Origin: Desulfovibrio sp. | GTDB taxonomy: Bacteria > Desulfobacterota > Desulfovibrionia > Desulfovibrionales > Desulfovibrionaceae | DNA: 64,000 nt | Direction: 5' to 3' | NCBI RefSeq assembly: GCF_009712225.1 | Contig: NZ_WASP01000003.1 | Location: forward strand, 123,279 to 187,278 | Part shown: positions 40,948 to 58,212 of the stretch, piece by piece | How positions within the stretch are numbered: position 1 is the stretch's first letter | Layout: each line of letters opens with the position of its first letter | Made by a program: the position numbers and the translations under genes | Notes under the pieces: generated by a model | Seen by the model: the letters and a program-made list of their open reading frames with translations, nothing else | The model's database searches: none | What the model was told of the DNA's origin: nothing

Positions 40948-42288
40948 ATGAGCATCAAAAAAAACATCAGCCAGGCTGTAGCAGAGTTCCTTGCCCCGCT
41001 CTTTGGCCCCGCCACAGAGATTCTTGACGACGACTACACCAGAGAAAATTTTGACGACATAGCCGAGATGAACGGCAGGCGCTTTATGCTGCGCATTGCC
41101 CTTACCGGCAATGCCGAGGATGACGTGTACATATTCCGGGCCATTCCGTTTACGGAGACAGAGCAACGCATTGCCCGAAACATTCTTGATGAGTGGCAAA
41201 AAATATTCACCACGCCGCACATAGACGATTACGCCCCCGTGTGCATTCGGCAGGCCCAGCTTATCGGCATTGCCAGAATACTCTCGCCGCAGCGCCACGC
41301 CACAGTACTGGGCATTCTCAACCTGCTGTCGTTCTGGTCGAGCGAAACCTACGAGGGAGACAAGATTTCCTTTTCCGTGGCCATTGATGAAGACGATCAC
41401 CGCCAGGCCGGGGTGAATTTTTTTGACGTGTGCCAGGAGGACTACGCCAAGGTGCTCACCTCTGGCTGCGACACCCTGCTTGTGTGCAATGCAGAGGGCG
41501 GAATAACCGCCTACTGCGAGGCAGCCATGCCCGACGAGGCCGAGGCGGCCCACGTATATGCCCCCCTGCCTTTTCTGCCCGTAGCCTACTGGACTTCGCA
41601 AAACCGCTGCACCTTTTGCCTGAGCAAAAACGGCGACATACTCATCTTCAAGAACAGGCAGCTTTTTTTTGCCAAACGCCGGGGCAGGTGGCTGCACTTT
41701 TCGCATCAGGCCTACCTCGCCGAACTTGGCTACCAGACGCAGGGCAACAGCCGCAGCACCATTGAGGCCCTGTACCTCAGCATGCTCGACGTGTCTTTCA
41801 GGCGCAAGGGAGCCTGCATCGGCTTTTTTCGCAAAAACGCCGTCACGCCCTGGATGATCAACGAGCGCAGAAACCAGCGTGTAGCGCAGAATCTTTCACA
41901 GGAAGAGCTGGTGCGCCTCTCGCAGACCCGGCTGCACAGCTACCTTGAAGAAATAGTGGGTAGCGGCGACAGGCTGGACAACAAGGACAGCAGCAAGACA
42001 ACCCTTTTGCGCACGGCCCTGCCGAGCACAAATTTTTCGCACATTCCGCGCAAGCTACGGGCAGAGCTTCTCTCTATAGATGGTGCAACCCTGGTGTTTG
42101 ACGACGGCAGTATTTTTGCCGTGGGGGCCATACTGAAAGTACCGGGGGGCAGCACTAGCGGCGGCCGCAAGGCGGCAGCTCTGACCCTTGCCGAGCACGG
42201 TATTGGCATCAAGGTTTCCAACGACGGGCATATCACGGCCTGGAGCCGCCGGACGGAAGACGGACAGGCCCTGTTTGAAATAGCTTAG
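40948..42288 (+). CDS. DAC-like (DisA_N-related) signalling protein, DACNV-type
   Basis: 446 residues. The last 70 residues (375-446) resemble the diadenylate cyclase domain: DGATLVFDDG, a strand-turn, SGGRKAAALTLAE, IKVSNDGHITAW. The DGA motif is kept, but the RHR motif of active DisA is replaced by GGRK. The larger N-terminal region is unrecognised. Proteins called putative sensor domain DACNV-containing have this layout, to my recollection. ATG 40948 follows AAGGAG. It follows the sensor-phosphatase gene in the same operon, so it probably belongs to the same pathway. Cyclase activity is uncertain. Confidence 0.6.
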   Translation: MSIKKNISQAVAEFLAPLFGPATEILDDDYTRENFDDIAEMNGRRFMLRIALTGNAEDDVYIFRAIPFTETEQRIARNILDEWQKIFTTPHIDDYAPVCIRQAQLIGIARILSPQRHATVLGILNLLSFWSSETYEGDKISFSVAIDEDDHRQAGVNFFDVCQEDYAKVLTSGCDTLLVCNAEGGITAYCEAAMPDEAEAAHVYAPLPFLPVAYWTSQNRCTFCLSKNGDILIFKNRQLFFAKRRGRWLHFSHQAYLAELGYQTQGNSRSTIEALYLSMLDVSFRRKGACIGFFRKNAVTPWMINERRNQRVAQNLSQEELVRLSQTRLHSYLEEIVGSGDRLDNKDSSKTTLLRTALPSTNFSHIPRKLRAELLSIDGATLVFDDGSIFAVGAILKVPGGSTSGGRKAAALTLAEHGIGIKVSNDGHITAWSRRTEDGQALFEIA

Positions 42289-42794
42289 GCCCATTGCGGC
42301 CAGCCCTACCTCTTGCCAGTGCAGGGAGGCTTTGAAAGAGACATGGCACGACCGGAGAGGGACATACGGATACAAATTGTGTGATCAACCTATAAATAGT
42401 GTTCCACACGGCTTTTTTTTGTCTTGTCATGGAGTTCTCGCTGAGGTAAATTGTGCGTCAGAAAATTTTTTTATTTTCTTCTCCCGCATTTTTTGCTTGC
42501 CAAGGACAAGAATTCCTAGTATGCATCCTCTTTCAACGATTGGTGCGGGAGGCTCCTTTCTGTTTTTCAATAACTTACTGACCAAGCATATATACTCAAG
42601 GTAATGCCCTAACCCCAGCCCTGTTTACCCAGACAGGGATGGGTTTTTTACGCCTTGCCCGCAGTAGGTTTTTTTAGCCTCTCCACCAGCTTACGCTTTC
42701 AGGGTGCAGTGACAGCAAGTTTTTTGCCCGCCGGCTTAGGCATGCTGATTTGTCGCGCAGCCGGGGCGCAACCGCTACCTATCTTGAGGTACCC
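42289..42794. other. rpoB upstream region
   Basis: 506 bases. No ribosomal-protein gene is present. It holds a terminator-like hairpin at 42611-42651 about 140 bases before rpoB. The promoter is not pinpointed; short open frames here are not convincing. Confidence 0.5.
42611..42651 (+). terminator. Terminator or attenuator before rpoB
   Basis: AACCC-AGCCCTGT and ACAGGG-TGGGTT form a stem with an 8-base loop followed by six T. Placed 144 bases before the rpoB ATG, it either ends upstream transcription or attenuates rpoBC. Confidence 0.75.
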
Positions 42795-46931
<4,137 letters not shown>

Positions 46932-47046
46932 AAACCCTTTCTGCGGACTAGGACACGCGTTGCGTTACCTGCTGCGGCAACACCGCAGCAGGTAACGACA
47001 GCATGGCTAACGATTTCAACGAGCTTTTTACAAAGCAAGGTATACT

Positions 47047-51216
<4,170 letters not shown>

Positions 51217-51245
51217 CACAGCAGCCCATGGGCTGAGAGAGATAC

Positions 51246-51291
51246 AAAAAGCCCCCTCGGAATGAACGTTCCGAGGGGGCTTTGCTTTTTG
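51246..51291 (+). terminator. Terminator of rpoBC
   Basis: GCCCCCTCGGAA and TTCCGAGGGGGC form a 12-bp stem with flanking A and T runs, 30 bases after rpoC. Confidence 0.92.
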
Positions 51292-52050
51292 GCATACACA
51301 AATAACCAGCGCCCCTACCCGTCAATATTGCTAGAGCAAGGCCAATGCCACCACGCGCCCATTGACCTTGCCACCGCCAAACCCTCTGCCGCCTCTAACT
51401 ATCTGTAGATATACACAGCAAACACGCTGCCTCCCCCACCCCTTAAGCAAGCCCCCCTACCCCAAAAGTAAAATCGCCCTGAAACGACTTCTGAGCCTCT
51501 GAAATTGAATCCGAGCCTTCAACTACGTTTTTTACGCAAAAACACTGCTACAGCACACTACAGCGCTCTTATTTGCCATTTGTGCGCACAGCCGGGAGGC
51601 ACACACGAACAACCTACGGTGCTAACTGGGCCTCAACGCTGCATTTCTGCACAACCTGAACGTTCAAACATGATTACTTACAAAAATTATAAGCAATGAT
51701 TTGACTAAGTTTAAACAGAGATTCCATGCAAAGTTTTATAAAAAAAAAATTTAAAACATTAATAGAAGTGTTTTGCTATGCAATAGCCTGCTTTATTGCA
51801 ATATCAATACATTAGCTTTGCAGGCGATTGTGCAAAATTTCCCATTCTTATTGAATTGTTAATCCTTTCAAGCATAGAGCTTAACTTTCATTTTTTTGCA
51901 CAAAAAAATCCATACCTCGTTGACACAGTATCTTTAATATGAGAATAGTTTTGTACGGATTAATTACATCAAGTTTTTTATTAATTAATTGCTCTTTTTA
52001 ACCGCCTCATATAAACTGGGGCGCGACTGCGGAAGACGCAGGGGGTTACC
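51292..52050. other. Long AT-rich non-coding region
   Basis: 759 bases before the hmc-like cluster. The later half (51690-52000) is AT-rich, with a TTGACA at 51920-51925 and TAATAT/TATGAG downstream. This is probably the promoter zone of the cluster. No gene is recognised; a short open frame at 51505-51699 has no protein-like character. Confidence 0.5.
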
Positions 52051-52335
52051 ATGTCAGCTTTGTCAGAACGCGATTATTTGGCCGAAGAAATTTGCGAACT
52101 GTTCACCAAGCTCACTGGCGATGCGTATGCCGAAGATATGGCGCGTGCCCGCAAGCTGGCCGAGGGGGGCAACCCTCACGATCACTGGCTGCACACCACC
52201 AGGCTCGACTATGAATCGCGGCTTTTCATGTACATGGCGGCTGCTTTTGCCATGCGTTGCATGAAGGGCGAACCCTACAAGTGCGCCGTATTTATGCGCA
52301 GTGCGGCTGAAGCCCTCAGCCAGCCCCAGGTCTAG
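52051..52335 (+). CDS. Small conserved-looking protein of unknown function
   Basis: 94 residues, helical, with a Met/Ala/Cys-rich C-terminal half (RLFMYMAAAFAMRCMKGEPYKCAVFMRSAAEAL). No signal peptide. GGGGGTT precedes the ATG. It is the first gene before a triheme cytochrome/hmcEF-like set and could be a regulator or assembly factor for it, but I do not recognise it. Confidence 0.7.
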   Translation: MSALSERDYLAEEICELFTKLTGDAYAEDMARARKLAEGGNPHDHWLHTTRLDYESRLFMYMAAAFAMRCMKGEPYKCAVFMRSAAEALSQPQV

Positions 52336-52450
52336 GCAAATGCATGCATTGGGAAATCCCGTGCGTGCGCGCGGGATTTCCCCAATTGTGCCCGGCTCAT
52401 CCAGGCCGGGGTAACACCATCTGGATTTTGTCAGGAAGCAAGGATCCATC

Positions 52451-52858
52451 ATGCGGGAAAAAATTATCAGATTCAGCACAACTCTCCCTTGCCTGTTACC
52501 ATTGCTTTGCGGCCTGGCATTCGTGCCTGCTGCGGCGCAAGGAGGCGAACTTGTCGCCGTTACCACGCCGCAAATAAGCAAGCCCGAAATGCCCAAGGTC
52601 ATTTTTCCCCATGACAAGCATGTGGAGGCTGTTGAGGCCAAAAACGGAGATTGCTCCACCTGCCACAACATGACCGACGCAGGCATGTCTGAAACCCTCA
52701 AGGACGTAACTTCGGTTGCGGCAAAAAAGCAGGTCACCTACATGCATGCGACCTGTACCGAATGCCACGTCAAGGCTGGCAAGGGGCCGCGGCTTGTGGA
52801 CTGCAGGGTCTGCCACAACGAGCGCACCGCATCTGAGTTTGCCGGCAAAAAGAAATAG
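52451..52858 (+). CDS. Periplasmic triheme cytochrome c (class III/c7-like)
   Basis: 135 residues with a signal peptide (about 1-29, ending PAAAQGG). Three heme sites are present: CSTCH, CTECH and CRVCH; VIFPHDKHV supplies axial histidines in the manner of cytochromes c3/c7. There is no fourth CxxCH, so it is not a tetraheme c3 or TmcA. It precedes hmcE- and hmcF-like genes and probably exchanges electrons between the periplasmic pool (hydrogenase, c3) and that membrane complex. Confidence 0.85.
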   Translation: MREKIIRFSTTLPCLLPLLCGLAFVPAAAQGGELVAVTTPQISKPEMPKVIFPHDKHVEAVEAKNGDCSTCHNMTDAGMSETLKDVTSVAAKKQVTYMHATCTECHVKAGKGPRLVDCRVCHNERTASEFAGKKK

Positions 52859-52906
52859 CCAGCAGGCTCACGGAACACAGAAGAATACGCTAGGAGGCAG
52901 AATCAG

Positions 52907-53587
52907 ATGCTGGATTTCATTACCGGACCACTGTTCATTATTTCCATTGCCGTATTTATTGTCGGCCTGCTTGCGCGTGCGGTCATCTACGTGCGCGGTC
53001 TTGATGCCCGCCTTGAACGGGTTGCCTACAGTTATCATACCGAGCGTTCCATTCCCGGCGTGCTCGCATCCATCTTCAAGTGGCTTATTCCCGGCGGCAC
53101 CAGCGGCTGGCGGGCCCAGCCGGTTGCCACTATTCTTTTCTTTCTTTTGCATTTTGGCGCGGTGCTGATACCGCTCTTCCTTCTTGGTCACACCGTTCTG
53201 CTTGAAACCTATGTGGGCATAAGCTTGCCGTCTCTGCCCGGCGGCGTTGCCGATGTGCTTGCCATCATGGCCCTTTCAGGCCTTGTTCTGCTTGCTTTGC
53301 GGCGTCTTACCTCACCGGCGCTCAGGCAGCTCAACAGCGGCCAGGACTGGCTCATACTGCTTTTGACCTTTCTGCCTTTTGCCACGGGCCTTTTGGCACG
53401 TTTTGACGGCGAAGCTTACCAGACGTGGATGATCGCCCATGTGATCAGCGGCGAACTGTTTCTTATTCTGGCCCCCTTCACCAAGCTTTCGCACATTGCG
53501 CTCTTCTTTATGTCACGTGCCCAGATCGGTATGGACTATGCCATCAAAAGGGGCGGCGCGACGCGCGGTGGAGCCTTTCCCTGGTAA
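52907..53587 (+). CDS. hmcE: HmcE-like membrane cytochrome b-type subunit
   Basis: 226 residues, equal to the size I recall for Desulfovibrio vulgaris HmcE (25 kDa). Five transmembrane helices of NarI type: FITGPLFIISIAVFIVGLLA at the start and histidines in LLHFGAV, LLGHTVLL, MIAHVISG and LSHIALFF that may bind two hemes b. Likely quinone-linked electron transfer across the membrane, between the periplasmic cytochrome and the cytosolic HmcF-like protein. AGGAGG precedes the ATG. hmcF starts 42 bases later. Confidence 0.85.
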   Translation: MLDFITGPLFIISIAVFIVGLLARAVIYVRGLDARLERVAYSYHTERSIPGVLASIFKWLIPGGTSGWRAQPVATILFFLLHFGAVLIPLFLLGHTVLLETYVGISLPSLPGGVADVLAIMALSGLVLLALRRLTSPALRQLNSGQDWLILLLTFLPFATGLLARFDGEAYQTWMIAHVISGELFLILAPFTKLSHIALFFMSRAQIGMDYAIKRGGATRGGAFPW

Positions 53588-53629
53588 GAGGGGCAAACGA
53601 ATTATCTTTTCGCCTGAAAGGAGCGAACC

Positions 53630-55015
53630 ATGTCCGAATTGTTGTGCACCCCAACCCCTGTAACCACCAAAGAAGGCATCCTTGAACTGCTCAAGGACAA
53701 GGGCGGGGCGCAATATTACAGCCAGATGAAGGAAATGAAGGTCGACCAGAAAGCCCTGGCGCGCGACCTTGAACAAACCTGCAAATCGCGCACACGCACA
53801 TGGCTCAGCGTGTGTGCGCACTGTGCCATGTGCGCAGACAGCTGTTTTTTTTATCGCACCAACAACAACGATCCCACGCAGATTCCTTCGTACAAGATCC
53901 AGTCGACGCTGGGCGAAATGCTGCGCCGCAAGGGCAAGGTTGACGCCGAGTTCATGATCAAGTGCATGGACGCAGCCTGGGGCAAGTGCACCTGCTGCAA
54001 CCGCTGCTCGGTATACTGCCCGCACGGCATCGATACGGGCGTCATGTTCAGCTATCTGCGCGGCATTCTCTTCAAGCACGGCTTTATCCCGTGGGAAATG
54101 AAAATCGGCTCTGGCATGCACCGCGTGTACGGGGCGCAGATGGACGTGAGCGAAGAAGACTGGGTGGAAACCTGCGAATGGATGGTCGAAGAGCAGCAGG
54201 ACGAATGGCCCGACCTGGAAATACCTGTTGAAAAAGAACACGCGGACGTCATGTACATTCTTAACGCCCGCGAAGTGAAGCACTACCCCGAAGACATCGC
54301 GCAGGCGGCCATTCTTTTCCACGCTACAGACACCAACTGGACCGTACCCCGTGAAGGTTGGGAAAACACCTCGCTCACCATGTTTGCGGGCGACTGGGAA
54401 GGCTGCGCACAGAACGTAAAGCGCATCTATGCCGCCATTGACCGCATCAAGCCCAAGGTGGTTGTGGGCACGGAATGCGGCCACGCCCACCGCGCAACCG
54501 TGGTCGAAGGCCCCTACTGGGCCGGACGCGAAAGCGGCGATCCGCCAGTGCGGTTCATGCATTATGTGGAATGGGTTGCAGAAATGCTGCGCACAGGCAA
54601 GATCAAGATTGATCCTGCCAAAAAGCTCAAGATGCCCTGCACCCTCCAGGATTCATGCAACTATGTGCGCAGCCACGGGCTTGGCAAGGCCACACGCGAA
54701 ATCATGAGCTATATCGCCGAAGATTTTCGCGAAATGGACCCCAAGGGCGACCACAACTTCTGCTGCGGTGGCGGCGGTGGCCTCAACGGCATCGGCCTGT
54801 ACCGCAAGGAACGCAACGTGGGGCTCAAAAACAAGCTGGACCAGATAAAGGCAACTGGCGCGGAACTGGTCATAAGCCCCTGCCACAACTGCTGGGACGC
54901 CATCCGCGACATGATGGAAGTATACGAGGAACACAACATCAAGTGGTCGTTCCTCAAACCGCTGCTGGTGGATATGATGATTATCCCTGATCACATCCGC
55001 CACAACGAAGTATAA
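53630..55015 (+). CDS. hmcF: HmcF-like cytosolic iron-sulfur protein with CCG domains
   Basis: 461 residues, the size I recall for HmcF (52.7 kDa). Two [4Fe-4S] motifs lie near the N-terminus ([11 protein letters not shown] and [11 protein letters not shown]), followed by two HdrD/CCG-type cysteine regions (CGHAH ... DSCNY, and NFCCGGGGG ... SPCHNC), like the heterodisulfide reductase catalytic subunit. It would accept or donate electrons in the cytoplasm, perhaps with a thiol/disulfide substrate. TmcB is a close alternative, but the paired gene and the rrf genes beyond favour HmcF. Confidence 0.85.
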   Translation: MSELLCTPTPVTTKEGILELLKDKGGAQYYSQMKEMKVDQKALARDLEQTCKSRTRTWLSVCAHCAMCADSCFFYRTNNNDPTQIPSYKIQSTLGEMLRRKGKVDAEFMIKCMDAAWGKCTCCNRCSVYCPHGIDTGVMFSYLRGILFKHGFIPWEMKIGSGMHRVYGAQMDVSEEDWVETCEWMVEEQQDEWPDLEIPVEKEHADVMYILNAREVKHYPEDIAQAAILFHATDTNWTVPREGWENTSLTMFAGDWEGCAQNVKRIYAAIDRIKPKVVVGTECGHAHRATVVEGPYWAGRESGDPPVRFMHYVEWVAEMLRTGKIKIDPAKKLKMPCTLQDSCNYVRSHGLGKATREIMSYIAEDFREMDPKGDHNFCCGGGGGLNGIGLYRKERNVGLKNKLDQIKATGAELVISPCHNCWDAIRDMMEVYEEHNIKWSFLKPLLVDMMIIPDHIRHNEV

Positions 55016-55141
55016 AAAAGGCCGCCTGCAAAGCAGGCGACCAAAAGAACAGCACGGTTCACCACCGGAATTGAAAAACTCCCCGTTTACCGCACCAGCA
55101 TTTGTCCTTTTGCCTGGCACGTAAACGGAGCAAACCGCAGC

Positions 55142-55179
55142 CCTGACGGTCGGGCACAATCCCATGTCCGACCGTCAGG
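55142..55179. terminator. Strong hairpin between hmcF and rrf1 (convergent)
   Basis: CCTGACGGTCGG and CCGACCGTCAGG are perfect 12-bp arms around a 14-base loop. Another smaller hairpin (CGCCTGC/GCAGGCG) lies at 55023-55039 directly after hmcF. Together they separate the convergent units. Confidence 0.7.
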
Positions 55180-55197
55180 CGGGTAACAGATCAGAAT

Positions 55198-55551
55198 CTA
55201 GGCCATGGCAGCGCTGACAGTAGAGAGCAGCGCTTCGCTTGAGCAGTTTTTTGAAAGCACGGGAATGCCCGTACCAAAGCTTACCGGGCGGGGTCCAACA
55301 GCGGTGCACACCACGGCAGGCAGTGATCTGGTGGCAGCATTGCGGCGCAGGCGACTGTACATGATGGTTCCAGAGGTTCCCTCCAGTTCCACATCAAACA
55401 CGATGCAGTCGGGCCTGTCGCTCTCCACCTTGGCCAGGCTTTCAGCGCATGTGCTGGCCGTGCTTACCCGGTAATTACACTGCTGAAGAGTTTGGGACAG
55501 TCTGCTTTGGCTTTCGGCATCGCTGTCTACCAAGAGAATATGCTTTTGCAT
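55198..55551 (-). CDS. rrf1: Response regulator receiver protein, Rrf1-like
   Basis: 117 residues, receiver domain only. Acidic pair near the start (VDSDAES), phosphoacceptor D53 in CIVFDVELEG, conserved threonine in VVCTAVG and lysine in VLSKN. There is no output domain. ATG 55551 follows GGAGG; the longer frame upstream is the overlapping rrf2 gene. Rrf1 and Rrf2 are the two regulators encoded after hmcF in D. vulgaris; here they are on the opposite strand, after hmcF. Confidence 0.82.
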   Translation of the reverse strand: MQKHILLVDSDAESQSRLSQTLQQCNYRVSTASTCAESLAKVESDRPDCIVFDVELEGTSGTIMYSRLRRNAATRSLPAVVCTAVGPRPVSFGTGIPVLSKNCSSEALLSTVSAAMA

Positions 55552-56023
55552 TGGTGCCTCCGAAGTCGGTCTCCGGCAAGAGAGGGGAAGAAGGTTGCGC
55601 CACCCTGCGGCGAGTGGCATGGCGCGGCGCCGAAGCGCTGCTTTGACGAACAGAACCAAGGGTCACGGCCTCAAGCGAATTGTGCATGGAGCGGGCAACC
55701 TTATCCCAGGCATCAAAGGCTGTTTTGCCCACAGGAGCGGCCTGGCTCACCCCAGGCAACGAAATACCGCCCTCAACTGCAAAAATTATATCTGCCAGGG
55801 TTATGTCGTCCGGGGTGCGGGCCAGCATATGGCCACCGGCAATGCCGCGTACGCTTTTGACAATGCCTTCGGCCTGAAGCAGGCGCATAATTTTTTGAAC
55901 AAATTTTTCAGATATCCCCGTGCTGACCGAAAGTTCGGACGCAGAGGCGGGAATATCGTCATCTTGTTCAGAAAGGCACAATAACAGGTGCAAAGCATGG
56001 CAAGCCATTGTCGAAATACGCAT
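55475..56023 (-). CDS. rrf2: Rrf2-family regulator, Rrf2-like, lacking cluster cysteines
   Basis: 182 residues. The winged helix is typical (ISTMACHALHLLLCL, SVSTGISEKFVQKIMRLLQAEGIVKSVRGIAGGHMLAR). The three-cysteine Fe-S motif of IscR/NsrR between about residues 90 and 105 is absent. The C-terminal tail is basic and poorly structured, and overlaps rrf1 by 77 bases in another frame. ATG 56023 (third codon of the frame) has better spacing to AAGGA than 56029. By analogy to D. vulgaris it should repress or tune the hmc-like operon. Confidence 0.82.
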   Translation of the reverse strand: MRISTMACHALHLLLCLSEQDDDIPASASELSVSTGISEKFVQKIMRLLQAEGIVKSVRGIAGGHMLARTPDDITLADIIFAVEGGISLPGVSQAAPVGKTAFDAWDKVARSMHNSLEAVTLGSVRQSSASAPRHATRRRVAQPSSPLLPETDFGGTNAKAYSLGRQRCRKPKQTVPNSSAV

Positions 56024-56352
56024 ATTCATTCCTTATTTTGCAGGAGACAATAATTGGCTCGAAACCATATCTATCTAATTTAGACTGTTCTGCTCATGTT
56101 TTTAGCGCACCAAATCCATGCCGTCAAGCGGGTGCGTGGAGCCACAAACCCGCTTCGAAAAGCCGAATAACTCAACTTTTCAAGGATGTGAATAGTTTCG
56201 CAACCTATGCGCGGCAAAAAAAAAATACTGCCCATGCCCAATTTTATGTGCTACGGTTGTGCGTCAAATAAAAGTGAATAGCCGCATCAACGGCGCTGAA
56301 CCGCCGGCAGGATTGGCAGATGGAAAATCATTCTGCTCAAGAGGGATTACCA

Positions 56353-56769
56353 ATGAAGCTCTCGGCAAAAACACGCTATGCAGCCAGAATACTTCTCTTT
56401 CTGGCACAGAACGGTATTGAAAAACCGGTTTCGTCCAGCCAGCTGGCAGCTCAGACAGGCATCAGCTCACAATTCAGCGAACAGATATTACGCCAGCTGC
56501 GCCTGGCAGGTATAACGGGCAGCATACGTGGAGCCAAGGGTGGGCATGTACTCTTGCGCAAACCTGAAGAATTGACCTTTGGATGTATAGTCAAACTCAT
56601 GGAAGGCGGAATTGAGCTTACAAACTGCATGGAAAAACCGGGAGAATGCTCTCGCTTTGATGAATGCGATGTAAGGAAGGCCTGGCAAAACCTGCAATCC
56701 ACACTGGATGGCGTTTTTGACTCGATTACTTTGCGTGATCTTATGCATGACCATCGTATTCTTATGTAA
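56353..56769 (+). CDS. Rrf2-family regulator with three cysteines (IscR/NsrR-like)
   Basis: 138 residues. Winged helix: LSAKTRYAARILLFLA, SSSQLAAQTGISSQFSEQILRQL, GSIRGAKGGHVLL. Cysteines in NCMEKPGECSRFDEC fit an Fe-S cluster ligand set (spacing 6 and 5). Start at ATG 56353 after AGAGGGA. It is divergent from the rrf2-like gene and points toward the dsrMK-like operon, so it may sense redox or sulfur state for one of them. Target not shown. Confidence 0.82.
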   Translation: MKLSAKTRYAARILLFLAQNGIEKPVSSSQLAAQTGISSQFSEQILRQLRLAGITGSIRGAKGGHVLLRKPEELTFGCIVKLMEGGIELTNCMEKPGECSRFDECDVRKAWQNLQSTLDGVFDSITLRDLMHDHRILM

Positions 56770-56820
56770 TCAATGAAACTTATTTTATAATAAAATTACT
56801 TTTAACATTTATAACGTCAA

Positions 56821-56851
56821 AAAAAGGTCGGCAAATGCCGGCCTTTTTTTA
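56821..56851 (+). terminator. Terminator after the second Rrf2-family gene
   Basis: GGTCGGCA, loop, TGCCGGCC with A's before and seven T after. Confidence 0.85.
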
Positions 56852-57097
56852 TATTATTAGCATATCAGGCAATTTTTATCATACTAATTTAGTAGAAAAA
56901 AATATTTTCAAGCTTGTTAAAAAAATTTTTTGTTTGCCTTGAAAAAAAATTTAAAACGGAGTAAAATAGTTGATTTATTTAAATAAAATTAGGGTAGTCA
57001 TGATTAACTTAACTGTATTGTTTCCGCCTGACATCTTTGCATTTTTCTTAATTTTGAGTATCAGGGGGGTCACCGTACACCTTGACTAAGTCGCTTA

Positions 57098-57120
57098 GTG
57101 TGATCAATTCCTGATTACAC
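57098..57120. promoter_or_regulatory. Possible operator of the dsrMK-like operon
   Basis: GTGTGATC and GATTACAC form an imperfect palindrome around AATTCCT, just downstream of TTGACT and of CTAAG-tcg-CTTAG. It could be a Crp/Fnr-like or Rrf2 site; neither consensus fits exactly. Confidence 0.4.
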
Positions 57121-57262
57121 AGGTAAGATTTAATCAGGCGTCGGCCCAATCAAAGGAGAGGTTGCAGGCAGGCAGACGCATGCCGGGCTTGAACGCGTGT
57201 CGGCTGTGCCGGCCGCAACTAACCCACGAACTAGCGGCATCTTGACCCCACGGAGTAAACGC

Positions 57263-58201
57263 ATGAGCACACTTTTTTACATTCTTGGCTATTTGGCGGT
57301 AGCCGGCTTTTTCTGCATGGCCTACCTCAAAATCAAATCTTACCTTGCATCCAGCCCGCTGCATGTTCGGTGGGAACTGTACCCCGTGCCTCATGAAGGC
57401 TCAAAGACGGTGTACGGCGGCAGTTTCATGGAAGAAAAGGACTGGTGGACCAAGCCCCGCCACATCGAACACATGGGCGATGTGAAGGCTCTGTTGACCG
57501 AAGTGCTTTTCCTGCACGCCACCTTTGAGCACAACCTCAAGCTCTGGGTGCGCACCTACCCCTTCCATGTGGGTATGTACATGCTCATGGGCGGCACCAT
57601 TGTTGTGCTGTTCTCTGCCATTGCGCAGATTCTGGGCATGAACCCCCAGGGCGGCCTGATGATTTTTGTGGGTAATATTATCAGCGCCTGTGTGCTCGCT
57701 GGCACGCTGTGCATCATCGTGGGCGGCATCAGCCTGGTTATGCGCCGCCGCGCCGATGAAGGCCTGCGCCGCTACAGCACCCCCGAACACTACTTCAACC
57801 TGCTTATCTTCGTGCTCTTCGGCGTGCTGGGTCTGGTTGCCTGGGCTTCCGCCCCTTCCTATTTCGAGCTGGCCCGCACCTTCATGTATAACCTGATCAC
57901 GTTCAACTTTGCTCCCCAGACCAACGTGCTGTTTGCCATGCACCTGCTGGTGGGCTTTTTCCTGCTGATCTGGATCCCCATGACCCATATGGGCCACGTT
58001 TTCATGAAGTACTTCACCTACCATGACATCCGCTGGGGCGACGAGCCCACCAACTACAGCACCAAGAACCAGCAGAAGATCATGGACGCCCTGAAGTTCA
58101 ACGTTACGTGGTCTGCCGAGCACATCGCGGGCGACGGCCAGCCCAAGACCTGGGTGGACGTGGCCACCACCAATCCCGCAGCCCCCAAGAAGGAAGACTA
58201 G
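57263..58201 (+). CDS. dsrM: DsrM-like membrane cytochrome b subunit
   Basis: 312 residues. Five to six transmembrane helices of the NarI/DsrM type, with histidines in LHATFEHNL, YPFHVGMY and MHLLVGFF/THMGHVF that may bind hemes b. Length fits the DsrM of Desulfovibrio DsrMKJOP complexes (about 32-35 kDa). It would exchange electrons with menaquinol and pass them to DsrK. GGAG precedes ATG 57263; the frame is open to 57197 but without a site. dsrK starts 11 bases after it. Confidence 0.85.
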   Translation: MSTLFYILGYLAVAGFFCMAYLKIKSYLASSPLHVRWELYPVPHEGSKTVYGGSFMEEKDWWTKPRHIEHMGDVKALLTEVLFLHATFEHNLKLWVRTYPFHVGMYMLMGGTIVVLFSAIAQILGMNPQGGLMIFVGNIISACVLAGTLCIIVGGISLVMRRRADEGLRRYSTPEHYFNLLIFVLFGVLGLVAWASAPSYFELARTFMYNLITFNFAPQTNVLFAMHLLVGFFLLIWIPMTHMGHVFMKYFTYHDIRWGDEPTNYSTKNQQKIMDALKFNVTWSAEHIAGDGQPKTWVDVATTNPAAPKKED

Positions 58202-58212
58202 GGAGTTCCGAC

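Larger units (their letters stand above)
56770..57262. other. dsrM upstream region
   Basis: 493 bases. It opens with a terminator (56826-56851), then AT-rich sequence, then the dsrM promoter zone with TTGACT at about 57083 and a palindrome at 57098-57120. No gene recognised. Confidence 0.5.

Noticed and set aside
51505..51699. 64-codon plus-strand frame after rpoC
   Set aside because: No ribosome site, odd composition, no neighbour relation.
52451..52858. Identification as TmcA (tetraheme c3)
   Set aside because: Only three CxxCH motifs are present, and the following gene order and sizes fit HmcE/HmcF better.
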